Assembly: GCF_038069945.1 (NCBI RefSeq)
Contig: NZ_JBBPEV010000001.1
Coordinates: 1,116,001-1,180,000, forward strand
Origin: Aquabacterium sp. A3
Lineage (GTDB): Bacteria; Pseudomonadota; Gammaproteobacteria; Burkholderiales; Burkholderiaceae_C
Direction: 5' to 3'
DNA length: 64,000 bases
In this document: positions 19,346 to 27,431 of the stretch, piece by piece
Layout: each line of letters opens with the position of its first letter
Position numbering within the stretch: the stretch's first letter is position 1
The notes under the pieces: model-generated
The model's input: the letters and a program-made list of their open reading frames with translations, nothing else
The model's database searches: none
Told to the model about the DNA's origin: nothing
Translations under genes and position numbers: made by a program

Positions 19346-19762
19346 ATGTTGCGCGCACTGCGTCTTTGGTGGATTTGCCTGCTGGCCGTGGCCATGCCGT
19401 TGAAGGCCTTGGCGCTGGCCGGTGGTACGCATTGCAGTGCCGCTGACGCTGCGCCGATGGTGGTCATGGCCATGGCGGACAGCGATGCCGAGGCCTGCCC
19501 TCACCATGAGGGGGGCGCCACAAACGCCTTGAACGCCACCGAGGCCACCCCGGCCGACGCCACCAGCCCGCACGAGGGCGGCAGCGCTGGCCACCACAGC
19601 TGCAGCGCCTGTGCGCACTGCGGCGGCGCCTCGACGCTGCCCAGCGTCTGGATCAGCCCCACGGTAGAGGCTGCGCCTCACACCTTGCCTGCCAGCCCGA
19701 CGGGCACGTGGCGCTCTGCCACGGTTCGGCACCTGGACCGTCCGCCCCCCCCCACGGCGTGA
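19346..19762 (+). CDS. Small secreted His/Cys-rich protein, first gene of a copper-type cluster
   Basis: A 138-residue protein with a signal peptide (residues 1-25) and a low-complexity body rich in His, Cys, Met, Ala and Thr. The segment HHSCSACAHC and the pairs PHHEGG/PHEGG look suited to soft-metal binding. I recognise no named family; similar short proteins occur ahead of copper-resistance genes in Burkholderiales. AAGG stands just before the ATG. It is followed on the same strand by a secreted small protein, a TolC-like lipoprotein and a multicopper oxidase, so a periplasmic metal-binding or metal-relay role is inferred. Confidence 0.65.
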   Translation: MLRALRLWWICLLAVAMPLKALALAGGTHCSAADAAPMVVMAMADSDAEACPHHEGGATNALNATEATPADATSPHEGGSAGHHSCSACAHCGGASTLPSVWISPTVEAAPHTLPASPTGTWRSATVRHLDRPPPPTA

Positions 19763-19840
19763 TCTGAGTCCCTTGCCGCGCGCTCCAAGGGCGCGGCCAC
19801 CTTGTCATCACCCCCATCGGCCATCAGGCCGCCCTTCGCC

Positions 19841-20158
19841 ATGCTCAAACCCATGCGCCATCGCCCCTTGCCGTGGATGCTCGGGATGCTGGTCTCCGTC
19901 TGGAGCCTCGCCAGCCATGCCCAGCCACCGGCCTCGTCACCCCAGCCCACCCAGGCCGATGCCCCCGTGCCCCCCTTGACGTTCGAATCCGCCCTGCGCA
20001 CCTACAGCCCTTTGGTGGCAGGGCGCCCCGTGCCCTGGGTGCAGGCCAATGAACGCGTGAACCAGATTGGCGGCTGGCGCACCTACACCCGCGAAGCCCA
20101 CGCGCCCGAGCCCACGGCCAACCAGGCTGCACCGGAGAACCCGCATGCGCACCACTGA
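19841..20158 (+). CDS. Small secreted protein of unknown function in the metal cluster
   Basis: About 105 residues with a clear signal peptide ending near SLASHAQ. The mature part contains a region that looks conserved, ESALRTYSPLVAG..PVPWVQANERVNQIGGW, and a His-containing tail ending NPHAHH. The ATG at 19853 is an alternative start. Its last 14 bases overlap the start of the TolC-like gene, implying coupled translation and a shared pathway. No function is assigned; a periplasmic helper for the oxidase or outer-membrane protein is possible. Confidence 0.6.
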   Translation: MLKPMRHRPLPWMLGMLVSVWSLASHAQPPASSPQPTQADAPVPPLTFESALRTYSPLVAGRPVPWVQANERVNQIGGWRTYTREAHAPEPTANQAAPENPHAHH

Positions 20159-21617
20159 CCGCATCCACGGGCCTGGTGTGCGCACCGCACGCCGGCCTGC
20201 CGCCCTGCTGCTGAGCCTCGCCTTGGGGCTGAGCGGCTGCGCCACCGTGGCCACCGACGGCGGGCTGCACGGTGTTCAAAACCAGATGCCGGCCAGCGCG
20301 CAAGCCATTCTGGGCCAGCCCGCCTCAGATGCGCCCTTGACATGGCAGCGCAGCGCCGAAGACCGACAGGCCGTGGCCCAACGCGTGGCCGAGTTGCTGG
20401 CCCAGCCACTGGACGCCGAGCGCGCCGTGCAGATCGCCCTGCTCAACCACCGAGGGCTGCAAGCCGCTTATGCCGAGGTGGGTATCAGCGATGCCGAGCG
20501 GGTGCAGGCCTCTCGGCTGGCCAACCCGGGTTTCAGCTTTGGCCGTTCCAGCAAGGGTGACGAGCGCGAGATCGAGCGCGGCATCCATGTGAACCTGGCG
20601 CGCCTGTTGTTCATGCCCACCCTCAGCCGGCTGGGTGATCAGCAACTTCAGCAGACACAGCTGCAGGTGGCTCAGAAGGCCTTGCAGGTGGCCGCCGAAG
20701 CCCGCAAGGCCCATGTGGAAGCGGTGGCGGCGCAAGAGCGCCGACGCTACATGCAGCAGGTGATGCAGGCCGCCGAGGCCAGCGCCACCCTGGCCCAGCG
20801 CATGGCCCAGGTGGGCAACTTCAACCGGCTGCAACAGGCGCGTGAACAGGGCTTTCATGCCGAGGCGGCCCTGGGCCTGGCCCGCGCCCAGCGCGCCGAA
20901 CACGCGGCCCGCGAGCGCCTGATCCGCGCCTTGGGCCTGTGGGGCGCACAAACCGCCTTCACCCTGCCCGAGCGCCTGCCGGACCTGCCCGCCACCTTGC
21001 CCGATCGCCCCGAGGTGGAGCGGGAGGCCATGGCCCAGCGGCTGGACGTGAAGGCCGCCGTGGCCGCCACCGAATCGACCGCGCGCAGCCTGGGTCTGAC
21101 ACGACAGACGCGACTGATCAACGTGCTGGAGGTGGGCGGCAAGCGGGCCAGCTCGAATGAAGAGCCCACCACCACCGGCTGGGAGGTGTCGCTGGAGTTG
21201 CCCCTGTTCGACTGGGGCGGCGCGCGCGTGGCCCGGGCCGAGGCGGTGTACCTGCAGGCCCTGGACCGCGCTGCCGACACGGCCATCCGCGCCCGCTCCG
21301 AGGTGCGCGAGGCCTACGTGAACCAGCGCACCACCTACGACATTGCCCGCCACCTGCGGGATGAGGTGGTGCCGCTGCAGCAACGCATCTCTGAAGAAAA
21401 CCTGCTGCGCTACAACGGCATGCTGATCGGCGTGTTCGACCTGCTAGCCGATGCCCGCGCCCAGGTGCACAGCGTGGCGGCCTACCTGGATGCCTTGCGC
21501 GACTTCTGGGTGGCCCAGGCCGATCTGGACCTGGCCATGGTGAGCAGCCCCAGCCTGAGCGCACCGTCGGGGGGCAACAGCCCCGCCCTGCCTGCGAGCG
21601 GCAATGCCCCGCACTGA
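20145..21617 (+). CDS. TolC family outer-membrane lipoprotein
   Basis: A 490-residue protein with a lipoprotein signal (LALGLSGC, lipidation Cys about residue 28) and two long helical repeats typical of outer-membrane efflux proteins (OEP/TolC), for example the AVQIALLNHRGLQAAYAEVGISDAERVQ and EVREAYVNQRTTYDIARHL regions. It would form a trimeric outer-membrane channel. No RND pump or membrane-fusion partner is encoded next to it, which is odd for an efflux channel. It lies between the small secreted protein and the Tat multicopper oxidase, as in copper-tolerance loci. Confidence 0.87.
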   Translation: MRTTDRIHGPGVRTARRPAALLLSLALGLSGCATVATDGGLHGVQNQMPASAQAILGQPASDAPLTWQRSAEDRQAVAQRVAELLAQPLDAERAVQIALLNHRGLQAAYAEVGISDAERVQASRLANPGFSFGRSSKGDEREIERGIHVNLARLLFMPTLSRLGDQQLQQTQLQVAQKALQVAAEARKAHVEAVAAQERRRYMQQVMQAAEASATLAQRMAQVGNFNRLQQAREQGFHAEAALGLARAQRAEHAARERLIRALGLWGAQTAFTLPERLPDLPATLPDRPEVEREAMAQRLDVKAAVAATESTARSLGLTRQTRLINVLEVGGKRASSNEEPTTTGWEVSLELPLFDWGGARVARAEAVYLQALDRAADTAIRARSEVREAYVNQRTTYDIARHLRDEVVPLQQRISEENLLRYNGMLIGVFDLLADARAQVHSVAAYLDALRDFWVAQADLDLAMVSSPSLSAPSGGNSPALPASGNAPH

Positions 21618-21647
21618 CACCCGTCCGTTTCAGACACAGGATTGAAC

Positions 21648-23033
21648 ATGACATCACGACGAAACTTCCTCTCTGGGGCCGGTGCCATCACCGCCGCCGT
21701 GGGCGCCGCCACCGTCAGCAAGGTGGCCATGGCCGCCCTGCCCGAGCCGGTCATCCAGAACCGCCCCGACACCATGCCGCCGCTGATGCCCAACACCGGG
21801 CGGCCCTACAACCCCGTGGTCACGCTCAATGGCTGGACCCTGCCCTGGCGCATGAATAACGGCGTCAAAGAGTTCCACCTCGTGGCCGAGCCCGTGGTGC
21901 GCGAGATGGCGCCCGGCTTCAAGGCCCACCTGTGGGGCTACAACGGCCAAAGCCCCGGCCCCACCATCGAGGTGGTGGAGGGCGACCGCGTACGCATCTT
22001 CGTCACCAACCGCCTGGGTGAGCTCACCAGCATCCACTGGCACGGCCAGCGCCTGCCCAACGGCATGGATGGCGTGACGGGCTTGAACCAGCCCGGCATC
22101 CCGCCCGGTAAAACCTTTGTGTACGAGTTCGTGGCCCGCCGCCCCGGCACCTTCATGTACCACCCCCACGCCGACGAGATGGTGCAGATGGCCATGGGCA
22201 TGATGGGCTTCTGGGTGACGCATCCCAAAGGTCAGCACCCGCTGATCGACGAGGTGGACCGCGACTTCTGCTTCCTGCTCAATGCCTACGACATCGAGCC
22301 CGGCAGCGCCACACCCAAGATCATGACCATGCTGAACCAGAACATCTGGAGCTGGAACAGCAGGATCTTCCCAGGCATCGACCCGCTGGTGGTGCGCCAC
22401 ATGGACAAGGTGCGCATCCGCGTGGGCAACCTGACCATGACCAACCACCCCATCCACCTGCACGGTCACGAGTTCGTGGTCAGCGGCACCGATGGCGGCC
22501 CCACCCCCAAAGGCTCACGCTGGCCCGAGATCACGGCCGACATTGCCGTGGGCCAGATGCGTCAGCTGGACTTCGTGGCCGATGAACAGGGCGACTGGGC
22601 CTTCCACTGCCACAAGAGCCACCACACCATGAACGCCATGGGCCATGACGTGCCGACCATGATCGGCGTGGATCACAGCGGCGTGGCCCGACAGATCACG
22701 AAGCTGATTCCGGACTACATGGCCATGGGCGAACGCGGCATGAAGGACATGACCGAGATGGAGATGCCCCTGCCCGACAACACCGCCCCGATGATGGCCG
22801 GCCAGGGCCCGTTTGGCGCCATCGGCATGGGCGGCATGTTCTCGGTGCTGAAGGTACGCAAAGGGCTGGCCCGCCACGATTACCGCGATCCGGGCTGGTT
22901 CAAGAACCCGCCGGGCACGGTGGCGCACGAATACACCGGCCCTGCGCCGGCCGCCCACCGTCAAGCGCCGGCTGACGTGCAGCCAGGCGATGTGGAAGTG
23001 CAGGTTCGCAAGCCCCACCATCACCAACACTGA
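21648..23033 (+). CDS. Tat-exported multicopper oxidase (CopA/laccase-like)
   Basis: A 461-residue oxidase with a twin-arginine signal (TSRRNFLSG). Copper ligands are visible: HWHG and HPHADEM for the type 3/type 2 centre, HPIHLHGHEF, and the C-terminal HCHKSHHTMNAM in which His320, Cys321, His322, His326 and axial Met331 build the type 1 site. It is folded and loaded with copper in the cytoplasm, then exported. Relatives oxidise Cu(I) or phenolics. Met-rich stretches (MAMGMMG and the GMKDMTEMEMP region) may bind extra copper. The ATG at 21648 follows ACAGG; an upstream TTG adds two residues. Confidence 0.92.
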   Translation: MTSRRNFLSGAGAITAAVGAATVSKVAMAALPEPVIQNRPDTMPPLMPNTGRPYNPVVTLNGWTLPWRMNNGVKEFHLVAEPVVREMAPGFKAHLWGYNGQSPGPTIEVVEGDRVRIFVTNRLGELTSIHWHGQRLPNGMDGVTGLNQPGIPPGKTFVYEFVARRPGTFMYHPHADEMVQMAMGMMGFWVTHPKGQHPLIDEVDRDFCFLLNAYDIEPGSATPKIMTMLNQNIWSWNSRIFPGIDPLVVRHMDKVRIRVGNLTMTNHPIHLHGHEFVVSGTDGGPTPKGSRWPEITADIAVGQMRQLDFVADEQGDWAFHCHKSHHTMNAMGHDVPTMIGVDHSGVARQITKLIPDYMAMGERGMKDMTEMEMPLPDNTAPMMAGQGPFGAIGMGGMFSVLKVRKGLARHDYRDPGWFKNPPGTVAHEYTGPAPAAHRQAPADVQPGDVEVQVRKPHHHQH

Positions 23034-23044
23034 AAGGACACGCC

Positions 23045-23512
23045 ATGAACCGACGACAAGGACTGGTGGCCCTGGCCGCCTTGATGAGCACGGCAGCCGC
23101 CCTGCCCACGGGCTGGGCCACCTCACCCCGCCGACCGCTGGTGGAAGTTTGGAAAGACCCCCACTGCGGCTGCTGTCAGGATTGGGTGGACCACCTCAAG
23201 GCCCATGGCTTTGAAGCCAAGGTGCATGACGAAGGCAATGCCGAGATGCGCCAGCGGCTGGGCATGCCGAAGTCCTACGGCTCATGCCACACCGCGCGTG
23301 TGCAGGGCTATGTGATCGAAGGGCACGTGCCCGCCACCGACATCCAGCGCCTGCTGAAAGAGCGCCCCCGTGCCCTGGGCCTGGCGGTGCCGGGCATGCC
23401 GATAGGCTCGCCCGGCATGGACGGTCCCGCGTACGGGGGACGCCAGGACCGCTATGACGTGCTGCTTGTCACACAAGATGGGCGCCACAGGGTGTACAAC
23501 ACGCACCCGTGA
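23045..23512 (+). CDS. DUF411 periplasmic metal-binding protein
   Basis: A 155-residue protein with a signal peptide and the DUF411 core: VWKDPHCGCCQDWVDHL (Cys-x-Cys-Cys) and GSCHTA, a thioredoxin-like arrangement of cysteines found in proteins of copper-resistance clusters. The acidic KVHDEGN stretch and PGMPIGSPGM loop are also typical. It probably binds copper in the periplasm; mechanism is not established. It follows the multicopper oxidase by 11 bases and its stop overlaps the GTG start of chrA. Confidence 0.85.
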   Translation: MNRRQGLVALAALMSTAAALPTGWATSPRRPLVEVWKDPHCGCCQDWVDHLKAHGFEAKVHDEGNAEMRQRLGMPKSYGSCHTARVQGYVIEGHVPATDIQRLLKERPRALGLAVPGMPIGSPGMDGPAYGGRQDRYDVLLVTQDGRHRVYNTHP

Positions 23513-24768
23513 ATCCTCATGCCCAGCCCTTTGACCCATCCCCACCCGCCAGTGCCTGGCAGGTATTCCGGGCATTCCTGGCGCTGGGCCTGAGCGCCTT
23601 CGGCGGGCCGGTGGCCCACCTGGCCCACTTCCGCGATGCCTTCGTGGTGCGCCGCCGCTGGCTGAGCGAGCACGATTACGCCGACCTGGTGGCGCTGTGC
23701 CAGTTTCTGCCCGGGCCCGCCAGCAGCCAGGTGGGCATGGCCCTGGGCCTGATGCAGGCAGGCTACCGTGGAGCGCTGGCGGCCTGGCTGGGCTTCACCC
23801 TGCCGTCTGCCGTGGCGCTGACGGCACTGGCCATGGGCCTGTCGGCATGGACATCCCCGTGGGCCCAAGGCGCCCTGACCGGGCTGAAAGCGGTGGCCGT
23901 GCCCATCGTGGCCCAGGCCGTGTGGGGCATGTCAAGCAGCCTGTGCCCAGACGCCCTGCGCCGTGGTATGGCCTTGGGCGTGGGCTTCATCTTGCTGTGC
24001 TGGCCAGGGGGGTGGACTCCCTGGCTGGCCTTGCTGGGCTCGGGCGCGATGGCCATGCTGGCCTGGCGGCTGAAGGTATGGGCTCCTGCGGGCCCCACAC
24101 GCACCATGGGCGACGGCCCCCAGCAGGCCCAGGCCATGCCGCGCCACGTGCCGCGCCGCCGCACGGGCCTGCTGTGGCTGGCCTTGTTCCTGGCCGGCTT
24201 GCTGGCCTTGCCCTGGTTGGGCCGGCATGGCGATGCCTGGGCGCTGGCCAATGCCTTTTACCGCGCCGGCGCCCTGGTGTTTGGCGGCGGGCATGTGGTG
24301 CTGCCACTGCTGCAGGCCGAGTTGGTGCCCACAGGCTGGATCGACAACACCGCCTTCCTGGCCGGTTATGGCGCCGCCCAGGCCGTGCCCGGCCCTTTGT
24401 TCACGCTGGCAGCCTTCCTGGGGGCCAGCGCCAGCATCGGTCCTGGTGGCTGGCTGGGTGGCCTGCTGGCGCTGGTGGCCATCTTTGTGCCAGCGTTCAT
24501 GGTGCTGGCCGCGGCACTGCCCTGGTGGCTTCAATTGCGTCAGCATACCGTGGCCCTGGTGCTGGTGGCCGGGGTGAACGCCGGGGTGGTGGGCTTGCTG
24601 GGCGCCACATTGATCCACCCGGTGGCCACCAGCACCCTCACCTCCCCGTTGGGCCTGCTGATCGCGCTGGGCGGCGGGGTGGCCTGGCTGGCCTGGCGCT
24701 GGCCGGTGTGGTGCGTGGTGGTGGCCAGTGCCGTCGCGGGCATGCTGGCTGATGGGCTGATGGGCTGA
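23509..24768 (+). CDS. chrA: ChrA-family chromate transporter
   Basis: A 419-residue inner-membrane protein with the two homologous halves of long-chain ChrA. The N-terminal half has the FRAFLALGLSAFGGPVAHLAHFRD motif and FLPGPASSQVGMALG; the second half repeats it as FGGGHVVLPLLQAE and AVPGPLFTLAAFLG. ChrA expels chromate. Between halves is a 40-residue polar linker. The start is a GTG overlapping the DUF411 stop (GTGA), so it is part of the metal operon. Its final codons and stop lie inside an octanucleotide repeat. Confidence 0.9.
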   Translation: MNPHAQPFDPSPPASAWQVFRAFLALGLSAFGGPVAHLAHFRDAFVVRRRWLSEHDYADLVALCQFLPGPASSQVGMALGLMQAGYRGALAAWLGFTLPSAVALTALAMGLSAWTSPWAQGALTGLKAVAVPIVAQAVWGMSSSLCPDALRRGMALGVGFILLCWPGGWTPWLALLGSGAMAMLAWRLKVWAPAGPTRTMGDGPQQAQAMPRHVPRRRTGLLWLALFLAGLLALPWLGRHGDAWALANAFYRAGALVFGGGHVVLPLLQAELVPTGWIDNTAFLAGYGAAQAVPGPLFTLAAFLGASASIGPGGWLGGLLALVAIFVPAFMVLAAALPWWLQLRQHTVALVLVAGVNAGVVGLLGATLIHPVATSTLTSPLGLLIALGGGVAWLAWRWPVWCVVVASAVAGMLADGLMG

Positions 24769-24806
24769 TGGGCTGATGGGCTGATGGGCTGATGGGCTGA
24801 TGGGCT
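24751..24806. repeat. Octanucleotide tandem repeat (GATGGGCT)7
   Basis: Seven perfect copies of GATGGGCT run from 24751 to 24806, flanked by partial units (GGCT before, GA after). The repeat includes the chrA stop codon (24766-24768). Read in the chrA frame a TGA recurs every 24 bases, so copy-number change would not alter the protein end. Confidence 0.97.
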
Positions 24807-24833
24807 GAACAAACTGGCACGACAATCCGTGAC

Positions 24834-25793
24834 ATGTCATTGCCAGCTGAATTCTTGAGCCGCTTCGAGCAGCTCTGCCCACCGCACCGCCATGCCGAGG
24901 CATTGGCCTCGTTCCAGCACCCCAAGGTCGTGAGCTTTCGGCTCAACCGCCTGCACCCCGATGCCAGCAGCGTGATCCCGGCCCTGCGCGCCGCTGGCCT
25001 CACCCCTGAGCCAGTGCCCTGGGCGCAAAATCAAGGCGTGATGGCCTGGCAATGCCCGCCAGCGCAGCGCGACGCGCTGACCCATGGCGCCTGGGCCAAC
25101 GACGGGCGCTTGTACATCCAGAGCCTGTCCAGCATGCTGGCGCCCATCCTGCTGGCTCCCACGGCAGATGAATGGGTGCTGGACCTGGCCGCCGCGCCCG
25201 GTGGCAAGACCATCCTGATGGCCGAGATGATGGGCAACGCCGGCAAGATCAGCGCGGTCGAGCCCGTCCACGGGCGCTTTCACCGGCTCAAGGCCAACCT
25301 GGAGCGCATGGGCATCAGCAACACCCGCTGCTACCTCAAGGATGGCCGCGAGATCGGCCGCCTGAAGCCCGACAGTTTTCAGCGCGTGATGCTGGACGCG
25401 CCCTGCTCGTCCGAAAGCCGCTTTCGCTCCGACGAGCCCGACAGCACCGAGCACTGGAGCCTGCGCAAGGTGACCGAATGCGCCCGCAAGCAAGAGCGTC
25501 TGATCCTGAGCGCCTTTGACGCGCTGGCGCCCGGCGGCCACCTGCTGTACTGCACTTGCTCTTACGCGCCTGAAGAAAACGAACGCGTGGTGGCCCACCT
25601 GCTCAAAAAACGCGATGCGGCCGAGGTACTGCCCATGCCGGACTGGTTACACCAACTCAGCAACATCACTGCCGGCCTGACCTCGTGGCAAGACAAGCCC
25701 CTGCCCGAGGCATGCACACACACCGTGCGCGTGTGGCCCACGGCGGAGATGGATGGCTTTTACCTCGCCCTGGTGAGAAAGCGCGGACCTTGA
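24834..25793 (+). CDS. RsmB/NOP family SAM-dependent RNA cytosine-5 methyltransferase (RsmF-like)
   Basis: A 319-residue methyltransferase. The SAM-binding start VLDLAAAPGGKT, the DAPCSSESRF motif and the CTCSYAPEENE motif are present; the last two carry the two cysteines used by m5C methyltransferases (nucleophile in the TCS motif, release in the PCS motif). It resembles the catalytic core of YebU/RsmF without the C-terminal PUA-like extension, so the exact rRNA or tRNA target is uncertain. The ATG lies just after the tandem repeat region, with no strong ribosome site. Cytoplasmic. Confidence 0.88.
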   Translation: MSLPAEFLSRFEQLCPPHRHAEALASFQHPKVVSFRLNRLHPDASSVIPALRAAGLTPEPVPWAQNQGVMAWQCPPAQRDALTHGAWANDGRLYIQSLSSMLAPILLAPTADEWVLDLAAAPGGKTILMAEMMGNAGKISAVEPVHGRFHRLKANLERMGISNTRCYLKDGREIGRLKPDSFQRVMLDAPCSSESRFRSDEPDSTEHWSLRKVTECARKQERLILSAFDALAPGGHLLYCTCSYAPEENERVVAHLLKKRDAAEVLPMPDWLHQLSNITAGLTSWQDKPLPEACTHTVRVWPTAEMDGFYLALVRKRGP

Positions 25794-25855
25794 GTGTATA
25801 CAAATGGATACTTGCCGGGTATTCTGTCAGGCCGAGAACAGCCCAAGGACATCAC

Positions 25856-26167
25856 ATGGACGACACCACGCACCGGCTCCAAGCATGCCAAACCGCCTTG
25901 GCCGAAGGCCGGGCTCTGGCGCAGCAGCAACGATGGGCCGAGGCCCACGAACGCTACCGCGCGGCACATGACCTGGCCGTGGACTGCCCCCGCCTGCACG
26001 AGCTGGCGCACCGCCACCTGCAGCAGGTGAACTGGCAACGCCGTCAGCTGAAAGAATGGGCCATTGACACCACCTTGCTGGTGCTGTCGCCGCTGAAATC
26101 GTTTGAACTGGTCGCTTTCTTCATGAAGCGACAGGTGCTGGGCGGTCAGGTGTGCGCACGCCCGTGA
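25856..26167 (+). CDS. Hypothetical protein with TPR-like helical N-terminus
   Basis: A 103-residue protein. Residues 12-60 (LAEGRALAQQQRWAEAHERYRAAHDLAVDCP) resemble a tetratricopeptide-like helix pair; the C-terminal third is hydrophobic (DTTLLVLSPLKSFELVAFFM) and might touch the membrane. AAGGA precedes the ATG at a good distance. No family is recognised. It lies between the methyltransferase and tRNA-Pro. Confidence 0.6.
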   Translation: MDDTTHRLQACQTALAEGRALAQQQRWAEAHERYRAAHDLAVDCPRLHELAHRHLQQVNWQRRQLKEWAIDTTLLVLSPLKSFELVAFFMKRQVLGGQVCARP

Positions 26168-26196
26168 GGTCGGAGCCTGGCCGCGACCAGAGAAAT

Positions 26197-26273
26197 TGGT
26201 CGGGGTGAGAGGATTCGAACCTCCGGCCTCTACGTCCCGAACGTAGCGCTCTACCAGGCTAAGCTACACCCCG
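26197..26273 (-). tRNA. tRNA-Pro (anticodon CGG)
   Basis: On the minus strand a complete 77-base cloverleaf starts CGGGGTGTAGC and ends CACCCCGACCA with an encoded CCA. The anticodon arm CTACG-TTCGGGA-CGTAG carries CGG, reading the proline codon CCG; the T-arm GGTTCGAATCC is canonical. Confidence 0.97.
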
Positions 26274-26290
26274 ATCGACTTGATCAAACC

Positions 26291-26314
26291 GGCGTTCAGC
26301 TCAGCTGGAACGCC
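26291..26314 (-). terminator. Stem-loop at the ispB stop codon
   Basis: GGCGTTC and GAACGCC (with inner AGC/GCT pairing) form a hairpin that contains the ispB stop. Only a short T stretch follows on the minus strand, so it may be a weak terminator or an RNA-stability element. Confidence 0.4.
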
Positions 26315-27278
26315 CGATCGAGTCAGCCGATAATTGTAGCAGAGCTTCGCGCCAGGGCGACTCGGGCAGCATGGCCAGGTGCGCCTGCGCGCGCGCCACC
26401 TGGTCGCGCGCGGCCTCGCGGGTGGCCTCCAGGGCACCCGTGTCGCGCACGATGGTCACGATCTCGGGCATGCGCTCCACCTCGCCATGCTCGATGGCAT
26501 GCCGGATCATCTCGCGCTGCTCAGGCGTGCCGCGCTGCATGGCCACCAGCAGCGGCAGCGTGGGCTTGCCTTCGCGCAGGTCATCGCCAATGTTCTTGCC
26601 CAACTCGGCCGTGCTGCCTTCGTAGTCCAGCAGGTCGTCTATCAGTTGGAAGGCGGTGCCCACGGTGCGGCCGTAGCCCGCGCAAGCCTCTTCCACCTCG
26701 GGCGATGCCTCGCAGATGACCGCGCCCAGGCGCGCGCTGGCCTCAAACAGCTTGGCCGTTTTGTATTCGATCACGCGCAGGTAGTCGTCCACCGAGATGT
26801 CGGGGTCGTGCATGTTCATCAACTGCAGCACCTCGCCTTCGGCAATGACGTTGGTGGCTTCGGCCAGCACCTCCATCACCCGCAGCCGGTTGGTCGACAC
26901 CATCATCTGGAACGCACGCGAGTAGAGGAAGTCACCCACCAGCACGCTGGCCGCGTTGCCGAACATGGCGTTGGCGGTCTTGCGACCACGGCGCAAGTCC
27001 GACTCGTCCACCACGTCATCGTGCAGCAGGGTGGCGGTGTGGATGAACTCCACCACCGCGGCCAACTCGTGGCGCTCGGCGGTGTCATGGCCCAGGGCGC
27101 GCGCCACCAACAGCAGCAGCATGGGGCGCACCCGCTTGCCCCCGGCCTGCACGATGTAGTGCGAAATCTGGTTGACCAGGGCAATGCGTGACGACAAACG
27201 CTGATGAATGACCTGATCAACCTCGGCCATGTCGGCCATGGCCAATTGTCGGTAAAGGGGGGTCGAGGTGTCGGTCAC
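26301..27278 (-). CDS. ispB: Octaprenyl diphosphate synthase (all-trans polyprenyl synthase)
   Basis: A 325-residue prenyltransferase that makes the isoprenoid side chain of ubiquinone. Both aspartate-rich motifs are intact: first LLHDDVVDESD with Asp87, Asp88 and Asp91, second LIDDLLDYEG with Asp214, Asp215 and Asp218; the substrate-binding GGKRVRP is at residues 46-52. Start is a GTG at 27278 without a strong ribosome site; the ATG codons at MADMAE (residues 14 and 17) are alternatives. It is divergent from ubiH, another ubiquinone gene, 154 bases away. Chain length (C40) is inferred from group. Confidence 0.93.
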   Translation of the reverse strand: MTDTSTPLYRQLAMADMAEVDQVIHQRLSSRIALVNQISHYIVQAGGKRVRPMLLLLVARALGHDTAERHELAAVVEFIHTATLLHDDVVDESDLRRGRKTANAMFGNAASVLVGDFLYSRAFQMMVSTNRLRVMEVLAEATNVIAEGEVLQLMNMHDPDISVDDYLRVIEYKTAKLFEASARLGAVICEASPEVEEACAGYGRTVGTAFQLIDDLLDYEGSTAELGKNIGDDLREGKPTLPLLVAMQRGTPEQREMIRHAIEHGEVERMPEIVTIVRDTGALEATREAARDQVARAQAHLAMLPESPWREALLQLSADSIGRSS

Positions 27279-27431
27279 GCAAAAGGCCCGTCGTCAATGA
27301 GAGGTTGAAGCGGCCATGTGGCCGGCACTCCACCCAGATCAAACATTGGGCAGACACCAGATTATAGAAACTGGCCGACAATCCCCGCTGAGCAGCAACC
27401 CGCCGTGACCGCGTGCCCTGAAGACAACACC

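Noticed and set aside
24540..25003. Minus-strand frames encoding repeated AHQPISPS peptide
   Set aside because: They are only the read-through of the GATGGGCT tandem repeat in a stop-free frame, with no ribosome site.
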